Source: Drancourtella massiliensis (lineage in GTDB: Bacteria > Bacillota > Clostridia > Lachnospirales > Lachnospiraceae). Taken from it: a DNA stretch of 64,000 nt. Positions 7,067 to 16,370 of the stretch are shown here, one piece after another. The notes beneath the pieces are model-generated. The model worked only from the letters and a program-made list of their open reading frames with translations. It did no database searches and was not told the origin of the DNA. The stretch covers positions 54,730-118,729 of the forward strand of contig NZ_JACJKH010000009.1 of NCBI RefSeq assembly GCF_016900655.1, given 5' to 3'. Made by a program: the position numbers and the translations under genes. The stretch's first letter is position 1, and each line of letters starts with the position of its first letter.

Positions 7067-8917
7067 TTAATCGTATTTTTCTTTTCTCTTCTGGCTCATC
7101 GGGAGAGACTGCTCATTTGCAACGAGATCAATCTTTGTTCCTGTTGCCTTTTCGATCATCTCGATGTTGTTTGCCTTGACATTCGGATTCCATTTCTTTT
7201 CTGCCGGTTTTACTTCCTCGCCTGCCATTGCTGCTTTCAGCATTGCGATTGCACGTACTGCTTCTTCTTTACACAGTGTGTTGCATGCAAGAACTTCATT
7301 TTCGATACCGGATTCAGATTTATTGTTGTCAACCATGTTTGTCATATACGGATTTCCAACAACGAGTGCACCCTGTACAGCACAGAAAGATAATCCAACT
7401 ACCGGGATTCCTCTCTTTCCGATCTGCTCATGATGACTTGCAAAATCAATGTGGTTATTTCCAAAGCCTTCTGTTGTGATAAATGCACCGTCAACATCCA
7501 GAGCTTCTACTGTCTGTCCGACACGTTTGGATACATAGAACTTCTCTGCGTTGATCTGCGGGCTTCCTACGAAAAGAACGCCGCAGAGGTCAAGCTCTTC
7601 GTCATGGAGTGCTTCCAGTACGAGAGGCTCTCTCCAGTAGTGTCTGGACATCTCTTTGGATGCAGGTCCGATACATGTCAGTGCATGGATACATCCATCA
7701 AGCACTTCCAGCGGAGATGTCATAACCGGAACGTTTCCAAGGTCTACATTTGGTTTCGCTCCAAGTACTCCTACCGGCTCCATTGGAAGGATCAGGTTAT
7801 CATGCATAGCGCCCTGTCCCATGATCTCTTTTACGATGACTACTTTTTTCTTTCCAGGATGTCTGAGATGTTCAAACTCCTCTGTATCAACAACAAGTGA
7901 GTCGTCCAGTTTCTTAAGGGCTTCACGGATCTCCTGTGTGATCACGTCTGTCGCTGTATGTGCAGCGAGCGGGCCCGGACGCTCCATGTTTGTTCCTTCT
8001 TTGATGATCACTTCTGTCTTGATGAAGATCTCACCCTTATCCGGTGCTCCCGGACGTCCCCACATGATGTTCTCATCCAGGTATCCTTCGGAAGAACCGA
8101 ACTCACCGATCTGAACGCCGTTTGCATCTGTACCTGTTACCATCATAACAACGCCGTCAAGTACACGTGTTACACCATTTCCGATTTCAGCTTCGCCTTC
8201 TTTTGTGGCAATCGGCTGTACGTCCATGATTGTGTTGGAGTATGTGTGGTACATCTCCGGTGTGATAATATCAATCTTTAAGCTGTTTACCAGTTCCTGG
8301 CCTGCAGCTGCTTCTTCTTCGATTCCTTCACGGATGTAAAGCACTGTTCCGTCGATCTTTGTCTCCGGTCCTCTCTTTACTTCAGTGATTTTGAAATGCT
8401 TTCTTGTGAGTGTTCCCATCACTCTTGCTTCTTTTTCTTCTGCTGCCGGTGCCGCTGCTACTGCCACCGGAGCCGGTGCTGCTGCTACTGCAGAGCCTCC
8501 CATGATGCCAACCGGGATTTCCAGATTGATATCTTTTCCTTCTCCGATATGGAGTTTAAATACTCCACCCGGTACTGCTGCCGGTGCCGGAGCCGGCACT
8601 TCCGGCTGAACTGCCGGTGCTTCTTCTTCAGCTGTTTCTTCTTTTACCGGTTCTTCCGCAGAAGCTTCTTTGTATCCTTCTACGACATCCGGTGTAAGTG
8701 CTGTAAGTGAATCACATGTTTTTTTCAGTTTTGCACCAAGAACCTGTTCAATCGTAAGGACGCCTTCCAGATTCAGAAGTCCTGAATCTACCAGATCATC
8801 AAAGATCGCCGGATCCTCAAGATTTGCAGCTTCGATTGTGATGCCCTCTTCCGCCCTGCAGCAAAGCACGGCCGGATCTTTTGCATGAGCTTTCGCTGTT
8901 TCAGCTGTAATTGACAT
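7067..8917 (-). CDS. prdA: D-proline reductase proprotein PrdA
   Basis: A 616-residue proprotein of D-proline reductase. In the C. sticklandii enzyme PrdA is cleaved at a Cys (reported around residue 421) that becomes a pyruvoyl group, giving 45 and 23 kDa chains. Here the matching site is HALT-CIGPASKE, with Cys415. Residues 1-80 form an N-terminal domain. Residues 81-165 are an Ala/Pro/Glu-rich linker. Residues 170-414 hold the large-chain core (SNTIMDVQP, EFGSSEG, GQGAMHD), and 415-616 the small chain (GKRGIPVVGLSF, VVGNPYMTNMVDNN). AAGGAGGGAATGAAAC precedes the ATG. It lies between prdC and the small gene/prdB. PrdD and PrdE repeat its two halves. Confidence 0.96.
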   Translation of the reverse strand: MSITAETAKAHAKDPAVLCCRAEEGITIEAANLEDPAIFDDLVDSGLLNLEGVLTIEQVLGAKLKKTCDSLTALTPDVVEGYKEASAEEPVKEETAEEEAPAVQPEVPAPAPAAVPGGVFKLHIGEGKDINLEIPVGIMGGSAVAAAPAPVAVAAAPAAEEKEARVMGTLTRKHFKITEVKRGPETKIDGTVLYIREGIEEEAAAGQELVNSLKIDIITPEMYHTYSNTIMDVQPIATKEGEAEIGNGVTRVLDGVVMMVTGTDANGVQIGEFGSSEGYLDENIMWGRPGAPDKGEIFIKTEVIIKEGTNMERPGPLAAHTATDVITQEIREALKKLDDSLVVDTEEFEHLRHPGKKKVVIVKEIMGQGAMHDNLILPMEPVGVLGAKPNVDLGNVPVMTSPLEVLDGCIHALTCIGPASKEMSRHYWREPLVLEALHDEELDLCGVLFVGSPQINAEKFYVSKRVGQTVEALDVDGAFITTEGFGNNHIDFASHHEQIGKRGIPVVGLSFCAVQGALVVGNPYMTNMVDNNKSESGIENEVLACNTLCKEEAVRAIAMLKAAMAGEEVKPAEKKWNPNVKANNIEMIEKATGTKIDLVANEQSLPMSQKRKEKYD

Positions 8918-9028
8918 GTTTCATTCCCTCCTTGATTTTCTCCTTCGGCTCTTCGCCGTTTTCTATATATACAACCACACCGCATGGTGACGCAGAATGT
9001 GATGTACTTTTATGCCATACCGTTTCTT

Positions 9029-10357
9029 TTATTTCCCGTCTGGAAACTGTTCTACATGCTTGGAAACTCTCAGATATCTGTATAATGGATGTCCGATTGT
9101 TCTCATGACATGGTCTGTCTGATGGAATACTTTCAGTTTCATCTTCGGAGCAGATCCCATAACTGTGTTGGAACAGTCGGAGCAGTTACCGATAATGATG
9201 TATTCACATCCGTCTTTTTTAAACTGGATGTTATTCTTTGCCTGTCCCGGGCAGTTACCCGGTCTTTCACACTTAAGCGGTGCGCCCGGCTTGTTCTCAA
9301 CAGCCTGCTTACATCTTGCTACAGATGCTACAACACCGTTCATCTTTTCGCAGATATCTCTCATACGTGCTTCGCTTCCGCCGCATGCGCAGACAAGAAG
9401 TCCGACTTTTGCACCGTGAAGGTTCGGGAAATCGATGGTCACGATGATACCGCCTGTCGTCTTTGTAACAGGAGCATCGAGATCTGTCGGATTTCCGGTG
9501 AAAGGTCCTCCCATAATGATCTCTCCGTATACGCCGTCAATACCGCCCGCACGTTCGATCATTTCCCCAACGCTTGTCCCTACCGGAACATTCATGAAGA
9601 CGTGCGGCTCGTTTCCGCCGTTAAGCTTGCCGATTACTGTCATGTTCTTGACAAAGCACGGCTTTCTCTCCTCGATAGCTTCTGCCACTCTGGAGATCGT
9701 CTCCACATTGACTACTACCGCATTGGCAGCAGATGGAAGCTGTGTTGTCTCAAGCTCGATTCCAAGACACTCTCTGACAACCGCTCTTTCCTCTCCCATC
9801 GGGTAGATGTCCGGAAGAAGGTGGATCGTCATGGCTTCTTCATCTTTAATTGCAGTCCGAAGTGTCTCTACTGCTTTTTCATTTTTCTTCTTGATTGCAA
9901 AAATCGCTTTGTCAGCGCCTGCGATATCCATACAATATTTCACGCCGCGTACGATCTTGTCGCTCTCGGCCTCGATCTGTCTGATATTATGGTATAGACC
10001 AGGCTCACACTCGGCTGCATTGATAAGGATATAGCCATGATCCAGATGCGCGTCCAGCTTGATTCCTGTCGGGAATCCTGCGCCGCCCATGCCGACTACT
10101 CCGGCTTCTTTCACCATCTCAAGCGGTGTGCCCTCGGAAATCTTTTCGTACTCATCCGGCTGTTCTTCATCCGGCCTGATCACGATGCGATCTTCCTTTA
10201 CTTCTTCTACCACACCGTAAACACTGGAGAAGATGTTCGCTCCAAGTCCGGTCGGTTTTGCTACAAGTGTACCCTTTTTTACCACATCTCCGGCTTTTAC
10301 AACCGGTTCACATGGCGCTCCTACGTGCTGACGCAGTAAAAGTTGAATGTTTCCCAT
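9029..10357 (-). CDS. prdC: PrdC, RnfC-like electron-transfer protein of proline reductase
   Basis: A 442-residue protein from the ATG at 10357, preceded by AAGGAG at nine bases. It resembles RnfC/NqrA-type subunits: an N-terminal hammerhead-like region (APCEPVVKAGDVVKKG, TGLGANIFSS) and the nucleotide-binding loop VGMGGAGFPTGIKLD. The C-terminus is Cys-rich (VCACGG, CERPGNCPGQ, GNCSDCSN). PrdC is thought to pass electrons from NADH/ferredoxin chemistry to PrdAB. Some clostridial PrdC proteins are reported as selenoproteins; this one has no in-frame TGA, so any equivalent position is Cys. First protein gene of the minus-strand prd operon, downstream of tRNA-Sec. Confidence 0.93.
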   Translation of the reverse strand: MGNIQLLLRQHVGAPCEPVVKAGDVVKKGTLVAKPTGLGANIFSSVYGVVEEVKEDRIVIRPDEEQPDEYEKISEGTPLEMVKEAGVVGMGGAGFPTGIKLDAHLDHGYILINAAECEPGLYHNIRQIEAESDKIVRGVKYCMDIAGADKAIFAIKKKNEKAVETLRTAIKDEEAMTIHLLPDIYPMGEERAVVRECLGIELETTQLPSAANAVVVNVETISRVAEAIEERKPCFVKNMTVIGKLNGGNEPHVFMNVPVGTSVGEMIERAGGIDGVYGEIIMGGPFTGNPTDLDAPVTKTTGGIIVTIDFPNLHGAKVGLLVCACGGSEARMRDICEKMNGVVASVARCKQAVENKPGAPLKCERPGNCPGQAKNNIQFKKDGCEYIIIGNCSDCSNTVMGSAPKMKLKVFHQTDHVMRTIGHPLYRYLRVSKHVEQFPDGK

Positions 10358-10538
10358 AACAACATGCTCCTTTTCTTTATATTTTATACGGGATATGAGC
10401 TCGGTCTCCAATATACGATCTGTCTCCCGTCGTGATCCACAGCAATGTTTGTTTATTGATGATTTCTATAAGATGCTCAGCGCGGTCATTTCCCGGCTGA
10501 TATCTGAAGCCCGCATATTTACAGGCCTGTTTTCTTTC

Positions 10539-10636
10539 TGGCGGAGGCATGTGGGAATCGAACCCACCCAGGACGCTCTTAACGCCCTACACTGGTTTTG
10601 AAGACCAGGAAGCACACCAGTTACTCATCTACCTCC
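10539..10636 (-). tRNA. selC: tRNA-Sec (anticodon TCA)
   Basis: A 98-nucleotide gene with a long acceptor/T stack and a long variable arm. The 5' end GGAGGTAG pairs with the 3' CTGCCTCC-type end (CATGCCTCCG), followed by encoded CCA. The anticodon arm is CTGGT-CTTCAAA-ACCAG with anticodon TCA. The variable arm GTAGGGCGTT..GAGCGTCCTG is long, as expected for Sec tRNA. The T arm is GTGGGTTCGATTCCCAC. It lies just upstream of prdC, which puts the decoding tRNA and a major selenoprotein operon next to each other. Confidence 0.96.
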
Positions 10637-10659
10637 ATGTTATGCTTTTTCGCATAGAC

Positions 10660-10688
10660 AATTTACCACACTTGACGGCAAATTTCAA
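10660..10688 (-). promoter_or_regulatory. Promoter for tRNA-Sec and possibly prdC
   Basis: On the minus strand TTGAAA (10683-10688) and TAAATT (10660-10665) are separated by 17 bases, with an expected start about 15-17 bases before the tRNA 5' end. Confidence 0.6.
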
Positions 10689-10735
10689 CAGAAAAATAAT
10701 TAAATTTTTGTCAATTGTATTTTAGCAAATAGCCG

Positions 10736-10764
10736 TTGACTTTTCAAGGCTTTTCAGTCATAAT
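10736..10764 (+). promoter_or_regulatory. Promoter for the prdF leader
   Basis: TTGACT (10736-10741) and CATAAT (10759-10764) with a 17-base spacer, predicting a start near 10771. This gives a leader of about 175 nucleotides before prdF. Confidence 0.6.
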
Positions 10765-10770
10765 TGTAAT

Positions 10771-10944
10771 AACTTACTAGACGCCGTACTAGAATGCGGT
10801 CTACTATATGGCACCTGCCGCTTCCGGCTTATGCCGCCGGTATTTTTTTCTGCATACCGTACAGCGTCCCGCCCGATAGATTTATCGCTTTTATCTATAG
10901 GCAATCAAAGTTTATGAAGTATTTTTTCTAAGGAGGATCTGATC
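10771..10944 (+). promoter_or_regulatory. prdF 5' leader with terminator-like hairpin
   Basis: The leader contains a first hairpin (TAGAC ... GTCTA, about 10777-10802). A second GC-rich hairpin (CCGGC-TTAT-GCCGccGG, about 10824-10841) is followed immediately by a run of seven T. This second element looks like an intrinsic terminator lying between the promoter and the prdF start, which suggests attenuation of prdF. AAGGAGGATCTGATC precedes the prdF ATG. Confidence 0.5.
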
Positions 10945-11982
10945 ATGGAACTGAACCCAAAATTAAATCTTGATAATTTTGAGGCATCTTTTTTAGCTGT
11001 GGATACACACACAGTCGGAGAATTTACACGTATTGTAGTTTCCGGTTTCCCGAAACTGGAAGGTAATACCATGATTGAAAGAAAGAACTATCTCGCAGAG
11101 CATTACGATCATTTTCGTCAGGCTTTGATGTTTGAACCACGGGGACATCACGACATGTTTGGCGCTGTTGTGACAGAACCGGTCAACCCTGAAGCTGATT
11201 TCGGCGTTATTTTCATGGATACCGGAGAGTATCTGAACATGTGCGGACATGGTACAATCGGTACAGTTACAGCCGTAATCGAAACAGGACTGATCGAAGC
11301 AAAAGAACCTGAGACAGAAGTCGTTCTTGAGGCTCCGGCCGGATTAATCCGTACAAAGGCTCAGGTAAAAGACGGAAAAGTTGTCAGCGTTACTTTGACA
11401 AACGTACCTGCATTCCTTTATAAAGAAAATCTCAAAACAGTCGTAGACGGAAGAGAAATTACTTATGATATTTCCTTCGGCGGAAGTTTCTTTGCCATTA
11501 TCGATGCAGAACAGCCGTCCCTGAATCTTCACGTAGATTCCAAGACTGTTCCGTTCCTTCAGGATTTTGGAATGAAGCTTCTGGAGAATGTCAACAAAGA
11601 AGTAAAAGTAAAACATCCGGAGCTCGACATTACAACTGTAGACCTTGCCGAGTTCTACTGTCATACAGATACACCTGGATGCAGCCGCAGAAATGTTGTA
11701 ATCTTCGGCGATCATATGGCTGACCGTTCTCCGTGCGGAACAGGTACAAGCGCAAAACTTGCCACACTGTACGCAAAAGGTGAAATCGGTATCGGTGAAC
11801 CTTTCGTATACGAAAGCTTTATCGGCTCCCAGTTCAAAGGTGTTATTCTCGGTGAAGCAAAAGTAGGCGATTACAATGCTGTTATTCCGCGGATTACAGG
11901 ATCTGCTTATGTTACAGGTCTTTCCACCTACGTCATTGACCCGGACGATCCGCTGAAATACGGATTCCGCGTAGGTCACTAG
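10945..11982 (+). CDS. prdF: Proline racemase PrdF
   Basis: A 345-residue PLP-independent proline racemase that supplies D-proline to the reductase. The two catalytic cysteines are visible: NMCGHGTIG (near residue 97) and SPCGTGTS (near residue 265), with TPGCSRRNVV between them. Length is usual for the family. It is transcribed divergently from tRNA-Sec and prdC rather than within the operon. The ATG has an AAGGAGG site. The substrate could in principle be hydroxyproline (4-hydroxyproline epimerase is homologous), but the Cys/Cys pair and the prd context favour proline. Confidence 0.95.
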   Translation: MELNPKLNLDNFEASFLAVDTHTVGEFTRIVVSGFPKLEGNTMIERKNYLAEHYDHFRQALMFEPRGHHDMFGAVVTEPVNPEADFGVIFMDTGEYLNMCGHGTIGTVTAVIETGLIEAKEPETEVVLEAPAGLIRTKAQVKDGKVVSVTLTNVPAFLYKENLKTVVDGREITYDISFGGSFFAIIDAEQPSLNLHVDSKTVPFLQDFGMKLLENVNKEVKVKHPELDITTVDLAEFYCHTDTPGCSRRNVVIFGDHMADRSPCGTGTSAKLATLYAKGEIGIGEPFVYESFIGSQFKGVILGEAKVGDYNAVIPRITGSAYVTGLSTYVIDPDDPLKYGFRVGH

Positions 11983-12016
11983 ACCTCACAGTCATGCAGA
12001 AAGGACACAGATTTTT

Positions 12017-12604
12017 ATGCCAAGAAAACGTTCTTCCACGAAAAGCCGTATAGTAAAAGCGGCATGGAATCTTTTTTACAAAAAAGGCTATGACAAAACA
12101 ACCGTAGAAGATATTATCGCTCTTTCCAAGACATCAAAAGGAACCTTTTACCATTACTTCAAGGGGAAAGAGGCACTGCTGAATTCCATCTCCGATCTGT
12201 TTGACTCAAAATATGAAGATCTTCAGTCAAAAATTGATCCGGATCTGTCTGCCTATGATACACTTCTGTATCTGAACAGAGAACTGTTCCATATGATCGA
12301 AACGAGCATTGATGTCAATCTTATTGCGTTTTTGTATTCTTCTCAGCTTGTCACAAAAGACCACCGGTCGCTTCTTGACGAGCAGCGTCTGTACTTTACC
12401 TGGCTGAGAGAGATCCTGGAACACGCGGTGGAAACCGGAGAGTTTCATCCCGGCTGTACTGTCGATGAACTGCTCAAGATTTACGCCATGTATGAGCGTT
12501 CCATGATTTATGACTGGGCATTATGCCGGGGTACATATTCCCTGTCCGAGTACAGCGGGCGTCTTCTGCCCCACGTACTGGATACATTTGTTCATGGTAT
12601 TTAA
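12017..12604 (+). CDS. TetR-family regulator
   Basis: A 195-residue protein with an N-terminal TetR helix-turn-helix ([37 protein letters not shown] in short blocks, residues 12-48) and an all-helical ligand domain. It starts 34 bases after prdF on the same strand and ends at a strong terminator, so it is likely co-transcribed with prdF. C. difficile controls prd genes with the sigma-54 activator PrdR; no such gene is in this window, so this regulator is a candidate for local control. That role is an inference from position. Confidence 0.8.
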   Translation: MPRKRSSTKSRIVKAAWNLFYKKGYDKTTVEDIIALSKTSKGTFYHYFKGKEALLNSISDLFDSKYEDLQSKIDPDLSAYDTLLYLNRELFHMIETSIDVNLIAFLYSSQLVTKDHRSLLDEQRLYFTWLREILEHAVETGEFHPGCTVDELLKIYAMYERSMIYDWALCRGTYSLSEYSGRLLPHVLDTFVHGI

Positions 12605-12643
12605 AGAGAATCCTGCACTTTTCGTGCAGGATTCTCTTTTTTC
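12605..12643. terminator. Bidirectional terminator between TetR gene and hppA
   Basis: A perfect 14-base stem (AGAGAATCCTGCAC / GTGCAGGATTCTCT) with loop TTTTC, a following T run on the plus strand and A-rich flank on the other side. It serves the convergent TetR and pyrophosphatase genes. Confidence 0.9.
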
Positions 12644-12647
12644 TTTT

Positions 12648-14630
12648 TTACAAAAGACTGCCGACCGAAAGGAACAACGGTGCAAACACCAGCGAAACAA
12701 TTGTCATCAGTTTGATCAGAATATTAATAGACGGCCCCGAGGTATCTTTGAAAGGATCACCCACGGTATCTCCGACTACTGCCGCTTTGTGCGCCTCACT
12801 TCCCTTTCCACCGTGATGTCCGTCCTCAATATATTTTTTTGCGTTATCCCAGGCTCCGCCTGCATTGGACATGAAAATGGCCATCAGGACACCGGTTACA
12901 AGCGCTCCTGCCAGAAGACCGCCCAACGCCCCCGTTCCAAGGATCAGCCCTGTTACTACCGGAGATGCGACCGCCATAATTCCCGGGATCAGCATTTCCT
13001 TCAAGGCTGCTGTTGTAGAAATTGCCACACAGGATTTGTAATCAGGTTTTTCTGTACCGTCCATAATCCCCGGCATTGCCTTAAACTGTCTTCTTACTTC
13101 TTCGATCATCTGGTATGCTGCTTTCGATACACTCTGCATTGTCATGGACGAGAATAGAAACGGCAGCATTCCTCCAATAAAAAGTCCGATAATAACTCTG
13201 TTGTCCAGAATATCAATCTGATCCAGCCTGACTGCCTCAGCGTAGGACACAAACAATGCCAGCGCGGTCAGGGCTGCAGAACCGATGGCAAATCCTTTTC
13301 CTATCGCCGCTGTCGTATTTCCAACGGAATCGAGCTTATCCGTAATCTGACGGACCGATTCGTCCAGCCCCGCCATCTCTGCAATACCTCCCGCATTATC
13401 CGCGATCGGGCCATAGGCATCCACCGCAACAGTAATAGCCGTTGTAGACAGCATTCCTACTGCGGCCAGCGCAATTCCATAAAGACCGCTGCACTGGTAT
13501 GCCGCAAAAATACCGACACAGATCAGAAGAACCGGCGCCGCTGTCGATTTCATTCCGACAGCCATACCGCTGATAATCGTTGTCGCCGCTCCTGTCTCTG
13601 ACTGCTTTCCAATCTCTTTTACCGAATTATAATCTGCTGATGTATAAATTTCTGTGATAATTCCGATCAGCAGGCCCACAGCCAGACCGGAAATCACCGC
13701 TCCCGCCATCCTGAGGCTACCAAAGAACGCAAGGCTGAAGACAAGCGACACAACAACCACCAGTGCGCTTGATACATACGTTCCCATCTTAAGAGCTCTG
13801 TGCGGATTCGACTTTTCATCTCCTTTTACAAAGAAGGTCGCAAGAACAGAAGCAATCAGTCCAAGCCCGGAAATCACGAGCGGATACGCGACGCCTGCCG
13901 TCTCATGATATACGATTCCAAGTGTCAGAGCCGAAATCAATGCCCCTACATAAGACTCAAAAAGGTCAGCTCCCATTCCGGCCACGTCTCCGACATTATC
14001 TCCGACATTGTCCGCGATGACAGCCGGATTTCTCGGATCATCTTCCGGTATTCCGGCCTCTACTTTTCCGACCAGGTCAGCGCCAACATCTGCCGCCTTC
14101 GTATAGATACCGCCTCCCACACGGGCAAACAGTGCGATGGAAGATGCTCCGAAGCTGAATCCGGAGAGCACATCAATATTTCCTGTAATCAGATAAATCA
14201 TGCTGACACCAAGAACCCCGAGACCTGCCACACAAAGCCCCATCACGGCTCCACCGGAAAATGCTATGGAAAGAGCCCGGTTCATACCGGATTTCATTGC
14301 CGCATTTGCCGTTCGGACATTTGCCTTTGTCGCCACCTGCATTCCAAAGTAACCGGCAAGTGTCGAAAACAGAGCACCTGCTACAAAGCACACGGCCGTT
14401 ACAAGGCTTCTCGTTCCAATACCGATCAGTACAAACAGCACTACAACAAAGACTATCAGAATCCGGTATTCCGCCATCAGGAAAGCTCCAGCTCCTTCCG
14501 CAATGGCTTCGGAAATTTCCCGCATTCTCCTGGTTCCTGCCTCCTGTCTGGAAACCTTAAGCGCCAGATAAACCGCAAACAGAAGTGCCGCTGCAGCAAA
14601 TACAGGAACTACTTTCAGCATTAATGTCAT
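12648..14630 (-). CDS. hppA: K+-dependent-type membrane pyrophosphatase
   Basis: A 660-residue integral membrane pyrophosphatase from the ATG at 14630, chosen because GAGGAGGAGATGAT precedes it. It couples PPi hydrolysis to ion export. About 16 membrane segments are expected. Motifs are [32 protein letters not shown] and GADLFESY in the catalytic loop, [11 protein letters not shown], and [10 protein letters not shown]. Alanine in GNTTAA, where K+-independent enzymes have lysine, places it in the K+-dependent group. Whether it moves Na+, H+ or both cannot be decided by eye. Such pumps are common in amino-acid-fermenting clostridia, where they save energy from biosynthetic PPi. Confidence 0.93.
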   Translation of the reverse strand: MTLMLKVVPVFAAAALLFAVYLALKVSRQEAGTRRMREISEAIAEGAGAFLMAEYRILIVFVVVLFVLIGIGTRSLVTAVCFVAGALFSTLAGYFGMQVATKANVRTANAAMKSGMNRALSIAFSGGAVMGLCVAGLGVLGVSMIYLITGNIDVLSGFSFGASSIALFARVGGGIYTKAADVGADLVGKVEAGIPEDDPRNPAVIADNVGDNVGDVAGMGADLFESYVGALISALTLGIVYHETAGVAYPLVISGLGLIASVLATFFVKGDEKSNPHRALKMGTYVSSALVVVVSLVFSLAFFGSLRMAGAVISGLAVGLLIGIITEIYTSADYNSVKEIGKQSETGAATTIISGMAVGMKSTAAPVLLICVGIFAAYQCSGLYGIALAAVGMLSTTAITVAVDAYGPIADNAGGIAEMAGLDESVRQITDKLDSVGNTTAAIGKGFAIGSAALTALALFVSYAEAVRLDQIDILDNRVIIGLFIGGMLPFLFSSMTMQSVSKAAYQMIEEVRRQFKAMPGIMDGTEKPDYKSCVAISTTAALKEMLIPGIMAVASPVVTGLILGTGALGGLLAGALVTGVLMAIFMSNAGGAWDNAKKYIEDGHHGGKGSEAHKAAVVGDTVGDPFKDTSGPSINILIKLMTIVSLVFAPLFLSVGSLL

Positions 14631-14719
14631 ATCATCTCCTCCTCTCAATTTCATGACTTTGCTGTACTTTCTGCTTTTACAGAACAGCCCGCCCCGCGGA
14701 AATTTGTCCCCCCAAAAGC

Positions 14720-14752
14720 AAAACCGGATTTTCATAATGAAAATCCGGTTTT
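14720..14752. terminator. Terminator ending the selenium-carrier operon
   Basis: A 13-base stem AAAACCGGATTTT / AAAATCCGGTTTT with a 7-base loop, seven bases after the DUF3343 gene stop. On the minus strand it ends in TTTTGCTTTT. Confidence 0.85.
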
Positions 14753-14759
14753 CTCCTGA

Positions 14760-14996
14760 TTATACCATACATTCGTGAAGCTCTTCGTGTTCAATTCCCA
14801 CCTGATCCATGATGTCAAGCACCGAATCCCTGTCCGTAAGATCCGCACACCAGGCAAGTCCGCATCCCGCCGAAATCGCCCTTGGTACAGGGATCAGTCT
14901 GCCATTCACTTCATGTTCTTTACAAGTCTTTTCCATTGCCATAGCATCTGCTGTCGTATGGAATGTCACTACCAGCTTTAATTCTTTCTTTCTCAT
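14760..14996 (-). CDS. DUF3343 protein, putative Se/S carrier
   Basis: A 78-residue DUF3343 protein. The N-terminus (LVVTFHTTADAMAMEK) is a small ferredoxin-like fold, followed by GRLIPVPRAISAGCGLAWCA with two conserved Cys six residues apart. DUF3343 proteins co-occur with selenium genes and have been annotated as putative Se/S carriers. The start overlaps the TusA-like gene by four bases, so the two are translationally coupled. It is the last gene of the aminotransferase-yedE-tusA-DUF3343 operon. A direct role in presenting persulfide- or selenide-bound Se to SelD is inferred from context. Confidence 0.85.
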   Translation of the reverse strand: MRKKELKLVVTFHTTADAMAMEKTCKEHEVNGRLIPVPRAISAGCGLAWCADLTDRDSVLDIMDQVGIEHEELHECMV

Positions 14997-15199
14997 GATT
15001 CAATCACTATTTCAAATTCAGAGCCCTTTTCCGTCACGGTAACCTTCTTGCCTTTATCTTTCGCGAATTTCTCTACATTCGTTCTCTGATGAGGTTCGCT
15101 TACAAGTACCTTTACCGGCTCCGTCGTTCCTTTGATCGCCTCTGCTGTCAGCATGATCGGTTCCGGACAGGAAAGTCCTCTTGCATCTACTTCCTTCAT
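14993..15199 (-). CDS. TusA/SirA-like sulfurtransferase
   Basis: A 68-residue protein from the ATG at 15199, preceded by AAAGGATGATAATGAA; an in-frame ATG 21 bases further upstream lacks a ribosome site. It has VDARGLSCPEPIMLT, the CPxP active-site motif of TusA-like proteins, near residue 12. TusA proteins pass sulfur as a persulfide; relatives linked to selenium genes may carry Se. It lies between the YedE transporter and DUF3343. TusA-YedE pairing is a recurrent arrangement, supporting delivery of the imported substrate to a cytoplasmic carrier. Confidence 0.88.
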   Translation of the reverse strand: MKEVDARGLSCPEPIMLTAEAIKGTTEPVKVLVSEPHQRTNVEKFAKDKGKKVTVTEKGSEFEIVIES

Positions 15200-15251
15200 T
15201 TCATTATCATCCTTTCTCATAGAATAACATACATTTCATTAAAATACCATA

Positions 15252-16352
15252 CTATTTCGCCATTTTCCGCTTATTTGTCAATGCAATTATGAAACATACG
15301 ACAATACAGATGACAACTGCAATCTGACCTGCTGTGCTGACTCCGCCTGCGGACGCTGCCTTGTCCGCAGTTGCCGCACTTGCTGCCGCGCCTGCCAGTC
15401 CAAAGTTATGTGATACAGCAGCGCCGACAAACAGTCCCAGTACCGTGACTGCGGAATCGGAAGATCCCTGTCCTGCCAGAACGAGCTGGCGAAGAGGACA
15501 TCCACCGGCAAGTACTGCCGCGAATCCTACCGCATACATCCCGAGAATATTCCACAGATGCGCGGAATGTGCGATCGGCTGTCCACTGAATCCGAGGTGG
15601 AATCCGCCTGTTGCGATATTATAAATCAGCATAACTGCAAACAGTCCTACGATAACAGAAATCAGATCGAAACTTTTGACAAGAATAATATCACGGATAC
15701 TTCCCGCAAAACACATTCTGGATTTCTGCGCAAAAGCTCCAAAGATCAAACCACCGATCAGAGAAATCAGAATCGGGGCGTGAAGGGCTCCCGGGCCTGC
15801 CCCCGGCTCTGATGCAGCAAGCAGTGTTGTGCATACGCTTAAAATCAGAATTCCCACCATCAGAATCGGAAGTACTGTACCACTTGCGGCATTGGTCTCA
15901 TGTGCCCGTCCAAGGCTGAATCCTTTCTTCAGGAAAAATGCTCCTGTTGCAACGCCGGCAGCAAATCCGATCAGGGCAACCCATGCATTCAGGTCACCTG
16001 CTGACATACGGAGTACCATACGAAGCGGGCAGCCAAGGAATGCAAGAGAACCGATCATAATGATCATTCCAAGGACAAAACGGATCATCGGAGAAGATCC
16101 TCCGGTAGACCGGTATTCCTTTGTCGCTAATGAGATCGCAAATGCTCCCAGCACAATTCCTACAATTTCAGGTCTGGCATACTGTACTGCCGCCGCGCTG
16201 TGGAATTTCAGAGCTCCTGCAGTGTCCCTGACAAAACATGCGATACAGATCGCCATATTCGCCGGATTTCCTGTTGCCGCCAGAACTGCAGCAACGATAC
16301 CGCAGACAACGCCGGCAAGCGCCAGTTTTTTCTTTGAGTCAGATAAATTCAT
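15252..16352 (-). CDS. yedE: YedE-family selenium (or thiosulfate-type) transporter
   Basis: A 366-residue polytopic membrane protein of the YeeE/YedE family with about nine to ten membrane segments. The conserved Cys motifs of the family are present: FLGCPLRMVLR, SRMCFAGSIRD and LAGGCPLRQLVLAGQG. Family members include TsuA, a thiosulfate importer that uses three such cysteines, and the YedE proteins encoded with selenium genes ('selenium metabolism membrane protein'). AGGAGGAAAGAGA precedes the start. It sits in one operon with a class V aminotransferase, a TusA-like protein and DUF3343, so import of a reduced selenium compound is the likeliest role. The exact substrate is not shown. Confidence 0.88.
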   Translation of the reverse strand: MNLSDSKKKLALAGVVCGIVAAVLAATGNPANMAICIACFVRDTAGALKFHSAAAVQYARPEIVGIVLGAFAISLATKEYRSTGGSSPMIRFVLGMIIMIGSLAFLGCPLRMVLRMSAGDLNAWVALIGFAAGVATGAFFLKKGFSLGRAHETNAASGTVLPILMVGILILSVCTTLLAASEPGAGPGALHAPILISLIGGLIFGAFAQKSRMCFAGSIRDIILVKSFDLISVIVGLFAVMLIYNIATGGFHLGFSGQPIAHSAHLWNILGMYAVGFAAVLAGGCPLRQLVLAGQGSSDSAVTVLGLFVGAAVSHNFGLAGAAASAATADKAASAGGVSTAGQIAVVICIVVCFIIALTNKRKMAK

Positions 16353-16370
16353 TCTCTTTCCTCCTGTTCC

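Noticed and set aside
9029..10357. prdC as a selenoprotein
   Set aside because: The frame has no internal TGA; conserved positions are Cys.
10800..10830. Sigma-54 promoter (TGGCAC..GC) upstream of prdF
   Set aside because: TGGCAC is present but the GC element is two bases too close and the rest does not match.
12510..13157. Long plus-strand ORF across the TetR/hppA junction
   Set aside because: It runs antisense through hppA and through the terminator, with Arg/Cys/His-rich composition typical of a shadow frame.
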